A DNA stretch of 64,000 nt. It comes from JABMNT01 sp048262255. GTDB lineage: Bacteria; Pseudomonadota; Alphaproteobacteria; Rhodospirillales; Casp-alpha2. The stretch covers positions 124,001 to 188,000 of the forward strand of contig JBLXFH010000001.1 of the NCBI GenBank assembly GCA_048262255.1, written 5' to 3'. The position numbers and the translations under genes were made by a program. Below, in pieces: positions 8,024 to 17,158 of the stretch (positions are counted from its first letter, which is position 1; every line of letters starts with the position of its first letter). A model generated the notes under the pieces. That model searched no databases and had not been told where the DNA came from. It was given only the letters and a program-made list of their open reading frames with translations.

Positions 8024-9536
8024 GGCTTTTGGGTGCCTTCACAGGCTTGCTGGCTGCGCCGGTTTTTTTGGTCGCTGCGGATTTGCGCTTAACCGGCTTT
8101 TTCTTCTGCTTAGGTGCTGCGGGTTTCGCCGGTTCGGGCGCAATGGCTTTCTCCGGTACGACGGGGGTTGTTTTTGTCGTCATCGCTGCTGGCAGCCCGC
8201 TTTTTCGAACTTCGCGTGCGCGTTTTCGTTTCAAACGGTGTTTACGCAGAAATAACGCGATCCGGCGTCGTGAGCGTTGCGTCTCGGTTAACGCCCCATC
8301 CAAGGTAATGGAGACCATCTCGGCTTCCGGTCCATAAACCAGACGCATCAATTGCCCCGCTTCTGTCACCCCATATTGCGTCAATAACCGCAGTCGTCGC
8401 GCTGTGAACACCCAAAGCGGGCTGAGGGCAAGGCTGAGAACGGTCACCGATATCACCAGCCGGCTTTCATCCTGGCTCATGACACCCGCCTCCACGCCAA
8501 CAACGGATAGCAGAAAGGAAAATTCACCAATCTGGGAAATCAGCAAACCGGCGATAAAGGCCTGTTTCCAAGGCTGCCCCAGAAGCCCTAACAAGGCGAC
8601 ATTCATGACTGTTTTGAAAATCGCGATAACAAAAAACAGGGTCAGCACTAGTGCCAGGTTTTCCCACATATAGGTCAGATCAATGAGCAGGCCGATCGAG
8701 ACAAAAAACACCATCATCAGAATGCTCTGAATGGGATGCGTCACCTCAATCATTTCGGCACGCTCATGCGAGTTGCCGATAATCAGACCGGCAATAAAAG
8801 CCCCATAGGCGGCAGACAAACCCAGCAAGCCGGACATGGCCGCCCAGCTGAAACAGAAAGCGACAGCCAGCAGCGGTTTCAACTCGGCATGGCTGGTGGC
8901 AAACCCCAACATCGGCAAACGCAGTTTGCGGCCCGATGATAAAAAGACAATCAAAGCAACCAGAAAACCGATGGAGAATAAAATCTTGGGAACCGCATAC
9001 CAGTCGAAGCCTTCTCCACCCATCGCCGCAACACCCAGCATCATGGGAACTACGGCCAAATCCTGGGCAATCAACACACCAACAGCGACCCGCCCGGCGC
9101 GGGTCCGAAGTTCACCCACGTCCTCCAGCAACTTGATGGCAACGGCGGTTGAAGAGACCGCAACGACGAAGCCCAGCAAAATGGCTAGCTCGATCTTCAA
9201 TTGGAAGACCATGGACAACAGAATCATGACCCCCACTGAGCCACCAATCTGGCATAAGGTGACAATGACGGTCAGTCGCCAGATCCGACGGAAAGACCGG
9301 AGCGACAGTTCCATACCAACGATGAACAAAAGCAGCAGAACGCCCATTTCGGCGAGCACATTGATCTGCTCGCGGTTCTCAACGATGGCGAAGACCGAAG
9401 GCCCCAGAATGACCCCGGCCAGAATATATCCGACCAAAGCCGGTTGACGGAACCGCTCCATCGCGATCCCGCAAACAAGCGCCGCCAGGGCAACTATGGC
9501 AATCCCGGTCAGTGAACTGTGAACGTCAGCTTCCAT
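8016..9536 (-). CDS. Monovalent cation:proton antiporter (CPA2, KefB-like membrane domain)
   Basis: This 506-residue inner-membrane protein has about 12 hydrophobic helices over residues 1-390. Family motifs include QPALVGYILAGVILGP, LLLFIVGMELSLRSF and GVLIAQDLAVVPMM. CPA2 proteins exchange K+ or Na+ for protons. The KTN/TrkA-N nucleotide-binding domain of true KefB is missing. In its place is a basic C-terminal tail of about 115 residues, rich in Lys, Ala and Pro, with repeats of the KPAAPKQKKKP kind, which should lie in the cytoplasm. The role of the tail is unknown. It overlaps rnhB by 8 bases. The ion and regulation are open. Confidence 0.88.
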   Translation of the reverse strand: MEADVHSSLTGIAIVALAALVCGIAMERFRQPALVGYILAGVILGPSVFAIVENREQINVLAEMGVLLLLFIVGMELSLRSFRRIWRLTVIVTLCQIGGSVGVMILLSMVFQLKIELAILLGFVVAVSSTAVAIKLLEDVGELRTRAGRVAVGVLIAQDLAVVPMMLGVAAMGGEGFDWYAVPKILFSIGFLVALIVFLSSGRKLRLPMLGFATSHAELKPLLAVAFCFSWAAMSGLLGLSAAYGAFIAGLIIGNSHERAEMIEVTHPIQSILMMVFFVSIGLLIDLTYMWENLALVLTLFFVIAIFKTVMNVALLGLLGQPWKQAFIAGLLISQIGEFSFLLSVVGVEAGVMSQDESRLVISVTVLSLALSPLWVFTARRLRLLTQYGVTEAGQLMRLVYGPEAEMVSITLDGALTETQRSRRRIALFLRKHRLKRKRAREVRKSGLPAAMTTKTTPVVPEKAIAPEPAKPAAPKQKKKPVKRKSAATKKTGAASKPVKAPKSRA

Positions 9537-9647
9537 GGTCAGAGCCTAACATGCGGTGAGAAATAAAAAAGCCTTCAGCCTTGATATCCGGCGAAATTCA
9601 CGTCATCACAAGCGTTATTTCAATTCATGGCAAGGCAGTCAGTTAAA

Positions 9648-10103
9648 ATGGCGAAACCAAATGTATTAATCCGCGATGCGGCTCCAAATGATCAAGGACG
9701 CTGGCAGGAAATGTGGCAAAACTATCTGGAATTTTATAAACAGGACCTGCCGAAAGACGTTACAGATGAAACCTGGCGGCGGTTCTTTGATGATGACTGC
9801 CCGCTGTTCTGTCTGGTTGCCGAAGATGAGCAAAATCGCGTCCTTGGTTTTGCCGCCCATGTCGTTCATCCCGGCACCTGGGGGCGCGGCAATGTCTGTT
9901 ATCTGGAAGACCTCTACGTCACGCCGGAAGCCCGCTGCATGGGTGTCGCCCGCAAGATGATCGAGCATTTGTCCGCCATGGGAAGGGATAAAGGCTGGTA
10001 TCGCCTCTATTGGCATACCGACGGCAATAATCACACCGCACGCAGTCTCTATGACAAGGTTGGCACCCTGACCGACCGCATCAAATACGAGATCGATCTT
10101 TAG
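9648..10103 (+). CDS. GNAT-family N-acetyltransferase
   Basis: This small cytoplasmic acetyltransferase has the acetyl-CoA-binding motif near CYLEDLYVTPEARCMGVARKMI (Q/R-x-x-G-x-A form) and the C-terminal motif WHTDGNNHTARSLYDKVG. It moves an acetyl group from acetyl-CoA to an amine that I cannot name. The ATG at 9648 gives 151 residues and starts just before the fold. An ATG at 9627 would add seven residues. It stands alone and faces the radical SAM gene on the other strand, only 11 bases from its end. Confidence 0.87.
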   Translation: MAKPNVLIRDAAPNDQGRWQEMWQNYLEFYKQDLPKDVTDETWRRFFDDDCPLFCLVAEDEQNRVLGFAAHVVHPGTWGRGNVCYLEDLYVTPEARCMGVARKMIEHLSAMGRDKGWYRLYWHTDGNNHTARSLYDKVGTLTDRIKYEIDL

Positions 10104-10114
10104 AACCCAGAACC

Positions 10115-11206
10115 TTACAGAAGACTCAGTTGGTCGCCTTTTTGTGGCGGCGGCTTGAACAGATGCGTATCAAGGCGCATCTGGGCGGCCCGTTCACGGC
10201 CTAAACCAAATTTCTTCAAAGCCAGCCGATAGCGGCTTTTCATCATCTCCGCATATGGCCCTGTTCCGGTCATCCGGGTTTTCCACTGCGAGCGATAGAC
10301 CTTACCGCCATGCGACTGGCGCATCAGCGACAGCACGTGATCGCGTTTGAAGGGCGCATGGGTTTCCAGCCATTCTTCAAACAGGCCTTCAATTTCCATG
10401 GGCAGGCGAACCAGCGTATAAGCAACGCTCGCCGCCCCGGCCAGGCTGGCCGCTTCAATGATGCGCTCCATCTCACTGTCGTTGAGCGCCGGGATCAAAG
10501 GGGCGGCCATGACGATGGTCGGCACCCCGGCTTCCGCCAGTTTTTTCACAGCCGCCAAGCGTTTCATGGGCGTTGGCGCGCGCGGCTCCAGCCGCCGTGC
10601 CAGATCGCGGTCCAGCGTGGTGATGGAAATGGCAACGCTGGCCAGATGCTGTTTCGCCATCGGCACCAGAATATCCAGGTCACGCAGCACCAGGTCCGAT
10701 TTGGTAATGATGCTGAAGGGATGGTTAAAGCGCTGGAAGACCTCCAGTACGCTTCTTGTGATCCTCTGCTTTTTTTCGATGGGCTGGTACGGGTCCGTGT
10801 TGGTGCCGAGCTGGATCAGTTTGCACTGATAATTTTTATGGCGCAGTTCGCGCTCCAGCACGGTCGCCGCATCCGGTTTGGAAATCAACTGACTTTCAAA
10901 ATCAAGCCCTGGAGATAGCCCGTAATAGGCATGGGTCGGGCGGGCGAAACAATATACACAGCCATGTTCGCAGCCCCGATACGGATTGAGCGAACGATCA
11001 AACGGCACATCCGGGGAGGAGTTGGAGGCAATAACGGTTTTCGGATATTCCGGCGTCACGGTGGTGCGCAGTGGTGTCGGGTCATTGGCCTCACCCAGTT
11101 CCCAGCCGTCATCAATGGCATGGCGCGACTGCGCCTCAAACCGCCCCGTCAGATTGGAGACGGCCCCACGACCCTTTTTCGCCGTTGCGGGTATAAAATC
11201 AACCAT
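10115..11206 (-). CDS. Radical SAM protein of the PA0069 / SplB-like family
   Basis: The protein carries the iron-sulphur motif CEHGCVYCFARP (C-x3-C-x2-C) at about residue 80, which binds the 4Fe-4S cluster that splits S-adenosylmethionine. NPYRGC before it and the TNTDPYQPIEKK stretch after it are typical of the 'PA0069 family', related to spore photoproduct lyase but with no known substrate. I take the ATG at 11206 (363 residues), because the extra residues of the longer frame begin with TTG. The gene is monocistronic and converges on the GNAT gene. Family secure, function unknown. Confidence 0.88.
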   Translation of the reverse strand: MVDFIPATAKKGRGAVSNLTGRFEAQSRHAIDDGWELGEANDPTPLRTTVTPEYPKTVIASNSSPDVPFDRSLNPYRGCEHGCVYCFARPTHAYYGLSPGLDFESQLISKPDAATVLERELRHKNYQCKLIQLGTNTDPYQPIEKKQRITRSVLEVFQRFNHPFSIITKSDLVLRDLDILVPMAKQHLASVAISITTLDRDLARRLEPRAPTPMKRLAAVKKLAEAGVPTIVMAAPLIPALNDSEMERIIEAASLAGAASVAYTLVRLPMEIEGLFEEWLETHAPFKRDHVLSLMRQSHGGKVYRSQWKTRMTGTGPYAEMMKSRYRLALKKFGLGRERAAQMRLDTHLFKPPPQKGDQLSLL

Positions 11207-11281
11207 GCCAAAAGCGTAAAGCAGAAATATGAACAAAACAAGAACATATAAAATGCTGCCTAACGGCTTGGCTCTTATCCT

Positions 11282-12190
11282 TTAAGCCGCTTCCGCCCCC
11301 GCCTCTTCCAGCAACCATTGCCGAAACGCTGCATTCTTTGGGAAATCCGCCGTCGTTTCCGGACAGACCACATAAAACCCCAAATCCGATGTTAAAAAAT
11401 ATTCAAACGGCGCAACAAGGCGTTTTTTTGCGATATCGCCGGAAATAATGGTCGTATTGGCCAGCGCCACACCATGCCCTTCCAGAGCCGCCTCCTGGGC
11501 CAGGGCTTCTGTTGTAAACACCGGGCCGCGCGACGCGTCGATATCTTCAATGCCAACCAGTTTCAGCCACATGGCCCAGTCGGGCTGCTCGCGCTTGATC
11601 AGCCCCCAATCACAATGCAAAAGCGTATGATGCCTAAGATCATCAGGCGTTTTCAGGGCGTGTTTGCCGCGCAACAATTTCGGGCTGCAGACAGGAGTCG
11701 TAAACTCCTGCATCAACAAATCGCATTTCATGCCTTTGTAATCACCATCGCCAAAACGAATGGCGATATCCACATTATCCCTTTCAAAGTTGGCAAGCTG
11801 CAACGACGGGTCCAGCCGAATACCAATATCGGGATATTGCTCCTGAAATCGCGGTAGGCGCTGAACCAACCATTTGGCGGCAAAACTGGGCGCCGCCGAA
11901 ACGGTCAGGACGCCTGCGTTTTCATGATCTTTCATTTTTTCAACGCCCGCCGCGATCTGGTCAAACCCTTCTGTCAGAAAAGGCAATGCCGTCTGACCCG
12001 CATCGGTCAGCATGACGGCGCGTGTCAAACGCCGAAACAGGGGAACGCCGACGATATCTTCCAGATTGCGGATTTGCTGGGAAATGGCGGCGGCCGTCAC
12101 ATTCAATTCATCAGCTGCTTTCGTAAAACTTAAATGCCTAGCCGCCGCCTCAAACGCCCGCACCGAATTCAAAGGAGGAATCTTACGCAT
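11282..12190 (-). CDS. LysR-type transcriptional regulator (GcvA-like)
   Basis: The N-terminal winged helix-turn-helix (residues 1-65) is of the GcvA kind: PPLNSVRAFEAAARHLSFTKAADELNVTAAAISQQIRNLE, here cited as PPLNSVRAFEAAARH followed by TAAAISQQIRNLED. A substrate-binding domain of the periplasmic-binding type follows (residues 90-300). GcvA-type regulators control glycine cleavage or beta-lactamase genes in some bacteria, but homologues are many and the target here is unknown. I chose the ATG at 12190. A short palindrome TAGATTATCTA at 12210-12220 lies just upstream and could be an operator. A small gene is divergent at 12331. Confidence 0.88.
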   Translation of the reverse strand: MRKIPPLNSVRAFEAAARHLSFTKAADELNVTAAAISQQIRNLEDIVGVPLFRRLTRAVMLTDAGQTALPFLTEGFDQIAAGVEKMKDHENAGVLTVSAAPSFAAKWLVQRLPRFQEQYPDIGIRLDPSLQLANFERDNVDIAIRFGDGDYKGMKCDLLMQEFTTPVCSPKLLRGKHALKTPDDLRHHTLLHCDWGLIKREQPDWAMWLKLVGIEDIDASRGPVFTTEALAQEAALEGHGVALANTTIISGDIAKKRLVAPFEYFLTSDLGFYVVCPETTADFPKNAAFRQWLLEEAGAEAA

Positions 12191-12330
12191 AGCTGCCCCT
12201 TGCATAGATTAGATTATCTATATCATAGGGTCAGGAAAGGTCGTTTGTAAACCGCATCTATCGGGCGTAGTTTTATCCTCAATGAACACCCACAAACCTT
12301 GAACTCAATAGTCCAGTTATGGAGATGAAA

Positions 12331-12504
12331 ATGAAATCCTACGAACTTCTTGGTGCAGCGGCTCTGCACCACCCGGTCAGTCCACCCCGCAACACGACAG
12401 CCGGTGAAATCAGCATGAGCCTGTTTATTTCCGTTGGCGCCTTGCGTCTGGTCAAAGCAATCGAGCAAATGATCAACAGCCTTCGCACACCTCAAAAAGG
12501 TTAA
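12331..12504 (+). CDS. Hypothetical small protein divergent from the LysR gene
   Basis: This 57-residue open frame starts at an ATG with GGAG six bases upstream, which decides between three possible in-frame starts (12319, 12325, 12331). It is followed at once by a hairpin, so the unit looks complete. The protein has a central amphipathic or hydrophobic stretch (SLFISVGALRLVKAIEQMI) and no motif I recognise. The location, divergent from a LysR regulator, suggests that the regulator may control it. It may also be a chance frame, hence the modest confidence. Confidence 0.45.
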   Translation: MKSYELLGAAALHHPVSPPRNTTAGEISMSLFISVGALRLVKAIEQMINSLRTPQKG

Positions 12505-12510
12505 GAAGAC

Positions 12511-12553
12511 CTTAACCCGCCTGGTCGCGTTAGAGCGACCGGGCCCGGTTAAG
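12511..12553 (+). terminator. Nested hairpin after the small gene
   Basis: CTTAACC at 12511-12517 pairs with GGTTAAG at 12547-12553, and inside it TGGTCGC pairs with GCGACC around 12522-12540. It starts seven bases after the stop of the small gene. There is no T-run, so termination is possible but unproven. Confidence 0.45.
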
Positions 12554-12620
12554 AGAATTTGCACACACCTTAAGCTATGCTATGTGAGAGTCAGGGCCAA
12601 CCAATCCGGCATCACATGTA

Positions 12621-13292
12621 ATGCTTAGTTTTATCATCCCCACCCTGAATGACGGGCGCCGCCTGGGGCCAACTCTGGAGCGCCTTGTCACTTATGAAGG
12701 TCCGAAGGAAATTATCGTCAGCGATGGCGGTTCCGACGATCAAACCTTTGCCCTGACAGCAAAAGCCGGGGGCAAATTCTACATGTCGCCAAAAGGGCGC
12801 GGCCCACAACTGGTTGCCGGGGCCAATGTGGCGGTTGGCGACTGGCTGTTGTTTGTGCATGCCGACACACGGCTCGGGCCTGGCTGGACCACCGCCGTCA
12901 AACGTTTCATCGAAAACCCCGACAACCGTTTCCGGGTCGGTTATTTCACCTTCGCCCTGGACGATCCGTCACCCCGCGCCCAATTGATGGAACGTATCGT
13001 GCATTGGCGCTGCAAAACCCTGTCCCTGCCCTATGGCGATCAGGGGTTGCTGATCAGCCGGTCCTTATATGACAAATTGGGTGGGTTCAAACCCATCCCG
13101 CTGATGGAGGACGTAGATCTGGTCCGCCGCATCCAGAACCATCGCCTCGAAATGCTGCCCGCATTGGCCATTACTTCGGCCGACCGCTACCGTAAAGACG
13201 GATACTTCCTGCGCCCGTTGCGCAACCTGTTTTGTCTGCTGCTGTTTATGGTCGGCGTTTCGCCGCAAATCATCGCCGATATTTACCAGTAA
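12621..13292 (+). CDS. Family-2 glycosyltransferase, TIGR04283 (arsenosugar biosynthesis) type
   Basis: A GT-A fold transferase of 223 residues: LSFIIPTLNDGRRLGPTLE opens the nucleotide-sugar domain, IIVSDGGSDDQT gives the first aspartates, and FVHADTRLGPG supplies the DxD-like metal site. The later stretch YGDQGLLISRSLYDKLGGF is typical of family TIGR04283, named from gene clusters for arsenosugars. A C-terminal hydrophobic segment (LFCLLLFMVGVSP) may touch the membrane. It is followed after 10 bases by its usual partner. No arsenic methylase or radical SAM arsenosugar gene is nearby, so the arsenic link is by family name only. Confidence 0.82.
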   Translation: MLSFIIPTLNDGRRLGPTLERLVTYEGPKEIIVSDGGSDDQTFALTAKAGGKFYMSPKGRGPQLVAGANVAVGDWLLFVHADTRLGPGWTTAVKRFIENPDNRFRVGYFTFALDDPSPRAQLMERIVHWRCKTLSLPYGDQGLLISRSLYDKLGGFKPIPLMEDVDLVRRIQNHRLEMLPALAITSADRYRKDGYFLRPLRNLFCLLLFMVGVSPQIIADIYQ

Positions 13293-13302
13293 AGGACACG
13301 CC

Positions 13303-13905
13303 TTGGGCCTGCAGAACCATCTCGTCATTATGGCCAAGGCGCCACGCCTTGGCCGCGTCAAAACCCGGCTCGCCAAAGATATCGGCAAGGTTCCGGCCTG
13401 GTCTTTTTATCGCCATACGCTGGCCCGGGTCAGCCGCCCCCTGGCGCGTGACCGGCGCTGGCAAACATGGCTGTTCGTCAGCCCCGACGCTAGCGTTTTT
13501 AAGGATCGCATCTGGCCTGTAAAAACACACCGTATCGGCCAGGGAAGCGGCGATTTGGGGGCGCGTATGGAGCGCACGATGTCCATCCTGCCGCCGGGAC
13601 CGGTTGTCATTATCGGCGCCGACATTCCCGATATCCACCCCGCTCATATCGCCGCCGCGTTCCGAACCCTCGGCGCGCATGATACCGTATTCGGACCGGC
13701 CACAGATGGCGGGTATTGGCTGGTCGGGCAACGCCGACGGCCGCGGATATTCGGGCTCTTTGACGATGTGCGCTGGTCAAGTTCCCACGCCCTCGCCGAT
13801 ACGGTTGCCAACCTGCCGACAGGCGCAAGCGTTGGTTATCTGGAAAGTCTGAGTGATGTGGACGATGGCCCGTCCTTTAAGGCATACCGCCAAAACCGCC
13901 GTTAA
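13303..13905 (+). CDS. TIGR04282 / DUF2064 glycosyltransferase-like protein
   Basis: This 200-residue protein belongs to the nucleotidyl/glycosyl-transferase-like DUF2064 family: VIMAKAPRLGRVKTRLA at the N-terminus, VIIGADIPDI in the middle, and FGPATDGGYWLVG as the signature block. The start is TTG at 13303, chosen because AAAGGA sits six bases upstream and the next ATG (13330) would cut into the conserved motif. It forms a two-gene unit with the glycosyltransferase before it, a pairing seen in many bacteria. The product of the pair is unknown when arsenic genes are absent. Confidence 0.82.
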   Translation: MGLQNHLVIMAKAPRLGRVKTRLAKDIGKVPAWSFYRHTLARVSRPLARDRRWQTWLFVSPDASVFKDRIWPVKTHRIGQGSGDLGARMERTMSILPPGPVVIIGADIPDIHPAHIAAAFRTLGAHDTVFGPATDGGYWLVGQRRRPRIFGLFDDVRWSSSHALADTVANLPTGASVGYLESLSDVDDGPSFKAYRQNRR

Positions 13906-13986
13906 ACAGCACCCTTTATTCAGCGGCACCGTGATGGAAGCCTTCCGGAATTCGCCGATATCTGCTGTCAGAGCATAGGGAAAAGT

Positions 13987-14601
13987 CTATAGAAGACCAA
14001 AGGACCTTAAATCGGTTTCCAGGGTTTCGGAGTCAAAGTAGCGATGCACATAAAACCCAAGCTCTAAAGCGGCCCGAAGGTTTGTTTCGTTATCATCGAT
14101 GACCAAGACGTCTTCCGGGGTCTGCTCCAGCCTTGATAACACCGCCCGGAAAATTGCCGGATCCGGCTTTTGAACGCCCAGCTCGGCAGAACAATAAGCG
14201 CGATCGGCAAAGATCATCCGGAAATCCGGATGCATTTCCGCCAGTCCATCCCGCGCCACGTATCCATTATTGGTCAGCCCGGCAACCACACAGTTTGCTG
14301 ACAGCTCCTTCGCCAGCCCGAAAACAATGCCGTTGGGCTGAAAGGCACTAACGATAGCCGCCTTGAAATCCGCGAAACCGATATCCATTCCACACAGCCG
14401 GTTGAATTCAGCATGGCTTTCCGCAGCGTCAAGATGGCCCGTTTCGCATTTCTGATCAAAATCCATATCGAAGACGCGGGCCTGGACTTCGCCTTCCGGA
14501 AGGCCACAAAGCTCGGATATATAGCGCAGTCGTCGGGCCGGATCATAGGAGAAGAGAACACCACCCATATCGAACACGACGGCTTTCGGTGCAGCTGTCA
14601 C
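13987..14601 (-). CDS. HAD-superfamily (HAD-IA) hydrolase
   Basis: A phosphatase-like hydrolase of 204 residues. Motif I is VVFDMGGVLFSYD, with the nucleophile Asp and the acid/base position. Motif II is the Thr in AGLTNNGYV, and motifs III/IV are in GVQKPDPAIF (Lys) and VLVIDDNETN (Asp). A helical cap sits between motif I and II, as in YihX-like sugar phosphatases. The substrate is unknown. It lies 36 bases from moaB on the same strand and may share its transcript. Confidence 0.87.
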   Translation of the reverse strand: MTAAPKAVVFDMGGVLFSYDPARRLRYISELCGLPEGEVQARVFDMDFDQKCETGHLDAAESHAEFNRLCGMDIGFADFKAAIVSAFQPNGIVFGLAKELSANCVVAGLTNNGYVARDGLAEMHPDFRMIFADRAYCSAELGVQKPDPAIFRAVLSRLEQTPEDVLVIDDNETNLRAALELGFYVHRYFDSETLETDLRSFGLL

Positions 14602-14637
14602 TTGTGAACGTCCTTACAGGTCAGGATGCCGACGATA

Positions 14638-15159
14638 TTACCGTTCTTTCAAGCGTGGCATCAACTCGACAAAGTTACAGGGTTTATGGCGAATATCCAA
14701 TTGTTCGTGCAGGATTTCGTCCCAGCCATCCTTGCACGCGCCAGGCGATCCCGGCAGCGCAAACAGATAGGTCCCGTTGGCCACCCCAGCGCAGGCCCGA
14801 GACTGCACCGTCGACGTCTTGATTTTCTGATAACTGATCCAGCGGAACAGCTCGCCAAAACCGGGAATGTCCTTTTCCCAAACCTGGGCAAAAGCTTCCG
14901 GCGTGACATCGCGGCCTGTAACCCCGGTGCCGCCTGTCGAGATAACGGCATCTATTTCCGGATTATCAATCCAGGCCTGCAGCTGACTGGCAATCAAAGG
15001 AACCTCATCCTTGACGATCACCCGGTCAGCAAGGATATGGCCGTCTTTCGTGAGCCGGTCGACTAGGGTGTCGCCGGAGCGGTCATCCTCCCGTGTCCGG
15101 GTATCTGAAACCGTCATCACCGCAATATGAACCGGCAGGAACGTTTTCTCAGGTGCCAT
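14638..15159 (-). CDS. moaB: Molybdenum cofactor biosynthesis protein MoaB
   Basis: MoaB/MogA-fold protein of 173 residues that adenylates molybdopterin ahead of molybdate insertion. The N-terminal motif HIAVMTVSDTRTREDDRSGD, the motif ISTGGTGVTGRDVTPEA and the C-terminal LPGSPGACKDGWDEIL are all family signatures. The ATG at 15159 is preferred over a longer frame (to 15219) because it matches the family start and overlaps the transglycosylase stop by 11 bases, coupling the two genes. A molybdoenzyme is encoded in this window at 48343-52678. Confidence 0.92.
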   Translation of the reverse strand: MAPEKTFLPVHIAVMTVSDTRTREDDRSGDTLVDRLTKDGHILADRVIVKDEVPLIASQLQAWIDNPEIDAVISTGGTGVTGRDVTPEAFAQVWEKDIPGFGELFRWISYQKIKTSTVQSRACAGVANGTYLFALPGSPGACKDGWDEILHEQLDIRHKPCNFVELMPRLKER

Positions 15160-16990
15160 TGGTTTCCGCCACTTCCAGACTGTCTTGACCAAGAGGTATA
15201 TATTTCGGCCAGTGCCCACTTGCTATGGCGTCAAGCGATGGCGACGGCTGACCCAGCCGGTCCCTGTAAATCCAAAGATTGCTGAGCACATGTTCAACAA
15301 AGTTTCGGGTTTCGCGGGCCGGAATGCTTTCAATAAAGAACAGCGGGTCATCCATATATTCCGTCGATTTGCGCCACTTGCTGAGGTTTCCCGGGCCCCC
15401 GTTCCAGGCAACCGCCATCAAAAACAGGCTGCCGTCGATATTTTTGTCCTCAAGCAGCATCTCGATATATTTCTGACCAAGGTTCATGTTCACTTCAGGC
15501 TCATAGAGCTGGGTATTGCGTTTCGAACGGTACTGACGGTCCTGCGCAACGAAACTGGCCGTGCGCGGCATCAGTTGCATGAGCCCCCGCGCACCGGCCC
15601 AGCTTTTGGCATTGGGATTGAATTTCGATTCCTGGCGGATCAAGGCATAAATCAGGGCCCGGTCAACACGGAAGCCTTCACCCGGCGTCCAGGCGGGAAT
15701 GGGATAGGCGGCCCCATCAAAACCGCCACCGTTGGGATAAAGCTGATGATCGAGACGCACCGCGAGCGACGCCATATTTCCCCGCGCCGCCAAAGCCAGA
15801 ATGCCTTTCGCAACCTTTTCATCCGCTCCCAGAGCAAGGTTTCTAAGCTCGCGTTCGGCCCGCGCCACATCGCCAATCTGCAGCAAGGCAATGGCCCGGC
15901 GTCCTCCGGGCAGCGTTTCCAGATGCCCGACCGTCTCTCCATCCAGTGACGGCAAGGCCCAGTTCAGGCCGGTTTTTTGTCCAAGCACGCGGCGCGCCAG
16001 CATGCCGTAAAAGGTCCGGCCGTTTTCCGCTGCCTGATGGAAAAATCTGTTCACCTTTTCGGGCTGGCGCGTCACCAGATAGGCGCGCCCGGCCCAGAAG
16101 GATGCCGCCGCATGAAACCAGTCATCGTTGCGACTCAATTGTGCCGCTTTCGCAAAAAAATCGGCCGCCTGCCTTTTGTCGCCCAGTCGCCAACTGGCAA
16201 GGCCCGCCGTCCAATGGGCTTGCGCCACATATTTACCAGACCGCTTGGCCGCTTCGCCCGCCCATTGCAAAGCCCACTCGTCGCGGCCAGCTGAAAAATA
16301 GGCCTGACCCAACCGGGCCCTGAATTGATCATATTGGACATCGCTCAACAGCCGCTTCGCCTCTTTTGAGTTCAATGCCCGTTTCACCGTTAGAGTATGG
16401 CCTCTTCGGAGCGCGCTGCGCATATGGCGCATCAGGCTGCGAACCTTTGACCGGTCCCCGGCACTCAATGCCCTGACCGGTGTTTTCAGGCGCGCCATGC
16501 GAATGGGCGCGGTTGGTGAACTGTATTTCTTAGGTGGTGTTGGCGCGCGCCAGTTTGCCGGTTTGCGACGCAGCGCCAGGCGATAAAGGCGGGGCGCATC
16601 GGGCAGGTCGTTATAGGCCTCCGACCACTCTTTGAGTTCCTTGTATTTACTGCGGTACTTGGTCGGATGCAGATATCGCTGGGCCAACACATGGCCCAAT
16701 AAAACATTGCTCGCCAGACGCTTGATCAAGCGGTCGGCTTCCTGCCAACGGCCCGCTTCCTGAACCTCAAAAATCTTCCGGTAAATATTGACATCCGAAG
16801 CCGATAAAATTTGCGGAAATTCAACTTCGCGAACGAATCCCCGTGTTGTCAGGGAAACGGATTCATAGGGCTGCGGCAGTTCAATACCCTGCGAACGGTC
16901 GTCGTTCGCATACGCCGGATGCAATGCAAGTACGAATCCAGATATCGCCGCCATTATAGGCAGCTTAACGTTTTTAAGTTTCAGTTTCAT
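15149..16990 (-). CDS. slt: Soluble lytic murein transglycosylase (Slt type)
   Basis: This periplasmic enzyme cleaves peptidoglycan between N-acetylmuramic acid and N-acetylglucosamine to give anhydro ends. A signal peptide occupies the first 28 residues (MAAISGFVLALHPAYA). It is followed by the long helical ring domain (residues 50-440) and the C-terminal goose-lysozyme-like catalytic domain: the active-site Glu is in ALIRQESKFNPNAKSWAG, then GLMQLMP, and AVAWNGGPGNLSKW replaces the more common AYNAGPG form. The ATG at 16990 is chosen because it starts the signal peptide; the frame to 17074 would bury it. 613 residues. Confidence 0.93.
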   Translation of the reverse strand: MKLKLKNVKLPIMAAISGFVLALHPAYANDDRSQGIELPQPYESVSLTTRGFVREVEFPQILSASDVNIYRKIFEVQEAGRWQEADRLIKRLASNVLLGHVLAQRYLHPTKYRSKYKELKEWSEAYNDLPDAPRLYRLALRRKPANWRAPTPPKKYSSPTAPIRMARLKTPVRALSAGDRSKVRSLMRHMRSALRRGHTLTVKRALNSKEAKRLLSDVQYDQFRARLGQAYFSAGRDEWALQWAGEAAKRSGKYVAQAHWTAGLASWRLGDKRQAADFFAKAAQLSRNDDWFHAAASFWAGRAYLVTRQPEKVNRFFHQAAENGRTFYGMLARRVLGQKTGLNWALPSLDGETVGHLETLPGGRRAIALLQIGDVARAERELRNLALGADEKVAKGILALAARGNMASLAVRLDHQLYPNGGGFDGAAYPIPAWTPGEGFRVDRALIYALIRQESKFNPNAKSWAGARGLMQLMPRTASFVAQDRQYRSKRNTQLYEPEVNMNLGQKYIEMLLEDKNIDGSLFLMAVAWNGGPGNLSKWRKSTEYMDDPLFFIESIPARETRNFVEHVLSNLWIYRDRLGQPSPSLDAIASGHWPKYIPLGQDSLEVAETNGT

Positions 16991-17158
16991 GCTTATCCAG
17001 TGACCCCAAGAATTCCCGCTTTTATATGCAACAAGCAGATTCCCTAAACTTGTACCACATATGGTAAACGCCATCCAGATTAAAGAGGCCCCGCCCCATG
17101 CCGGTTAAAGCCCGGCAATTCAACAGCCAAATCGCGTTTATGATAGAAATGAGCCCGG

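Noticed and set aside
15160..15219. Longer N-terminus for MoaB
   Set aside because: The extra residues are antisense-like within slt and not found in the family; the ATG at 15159 matches the family start.
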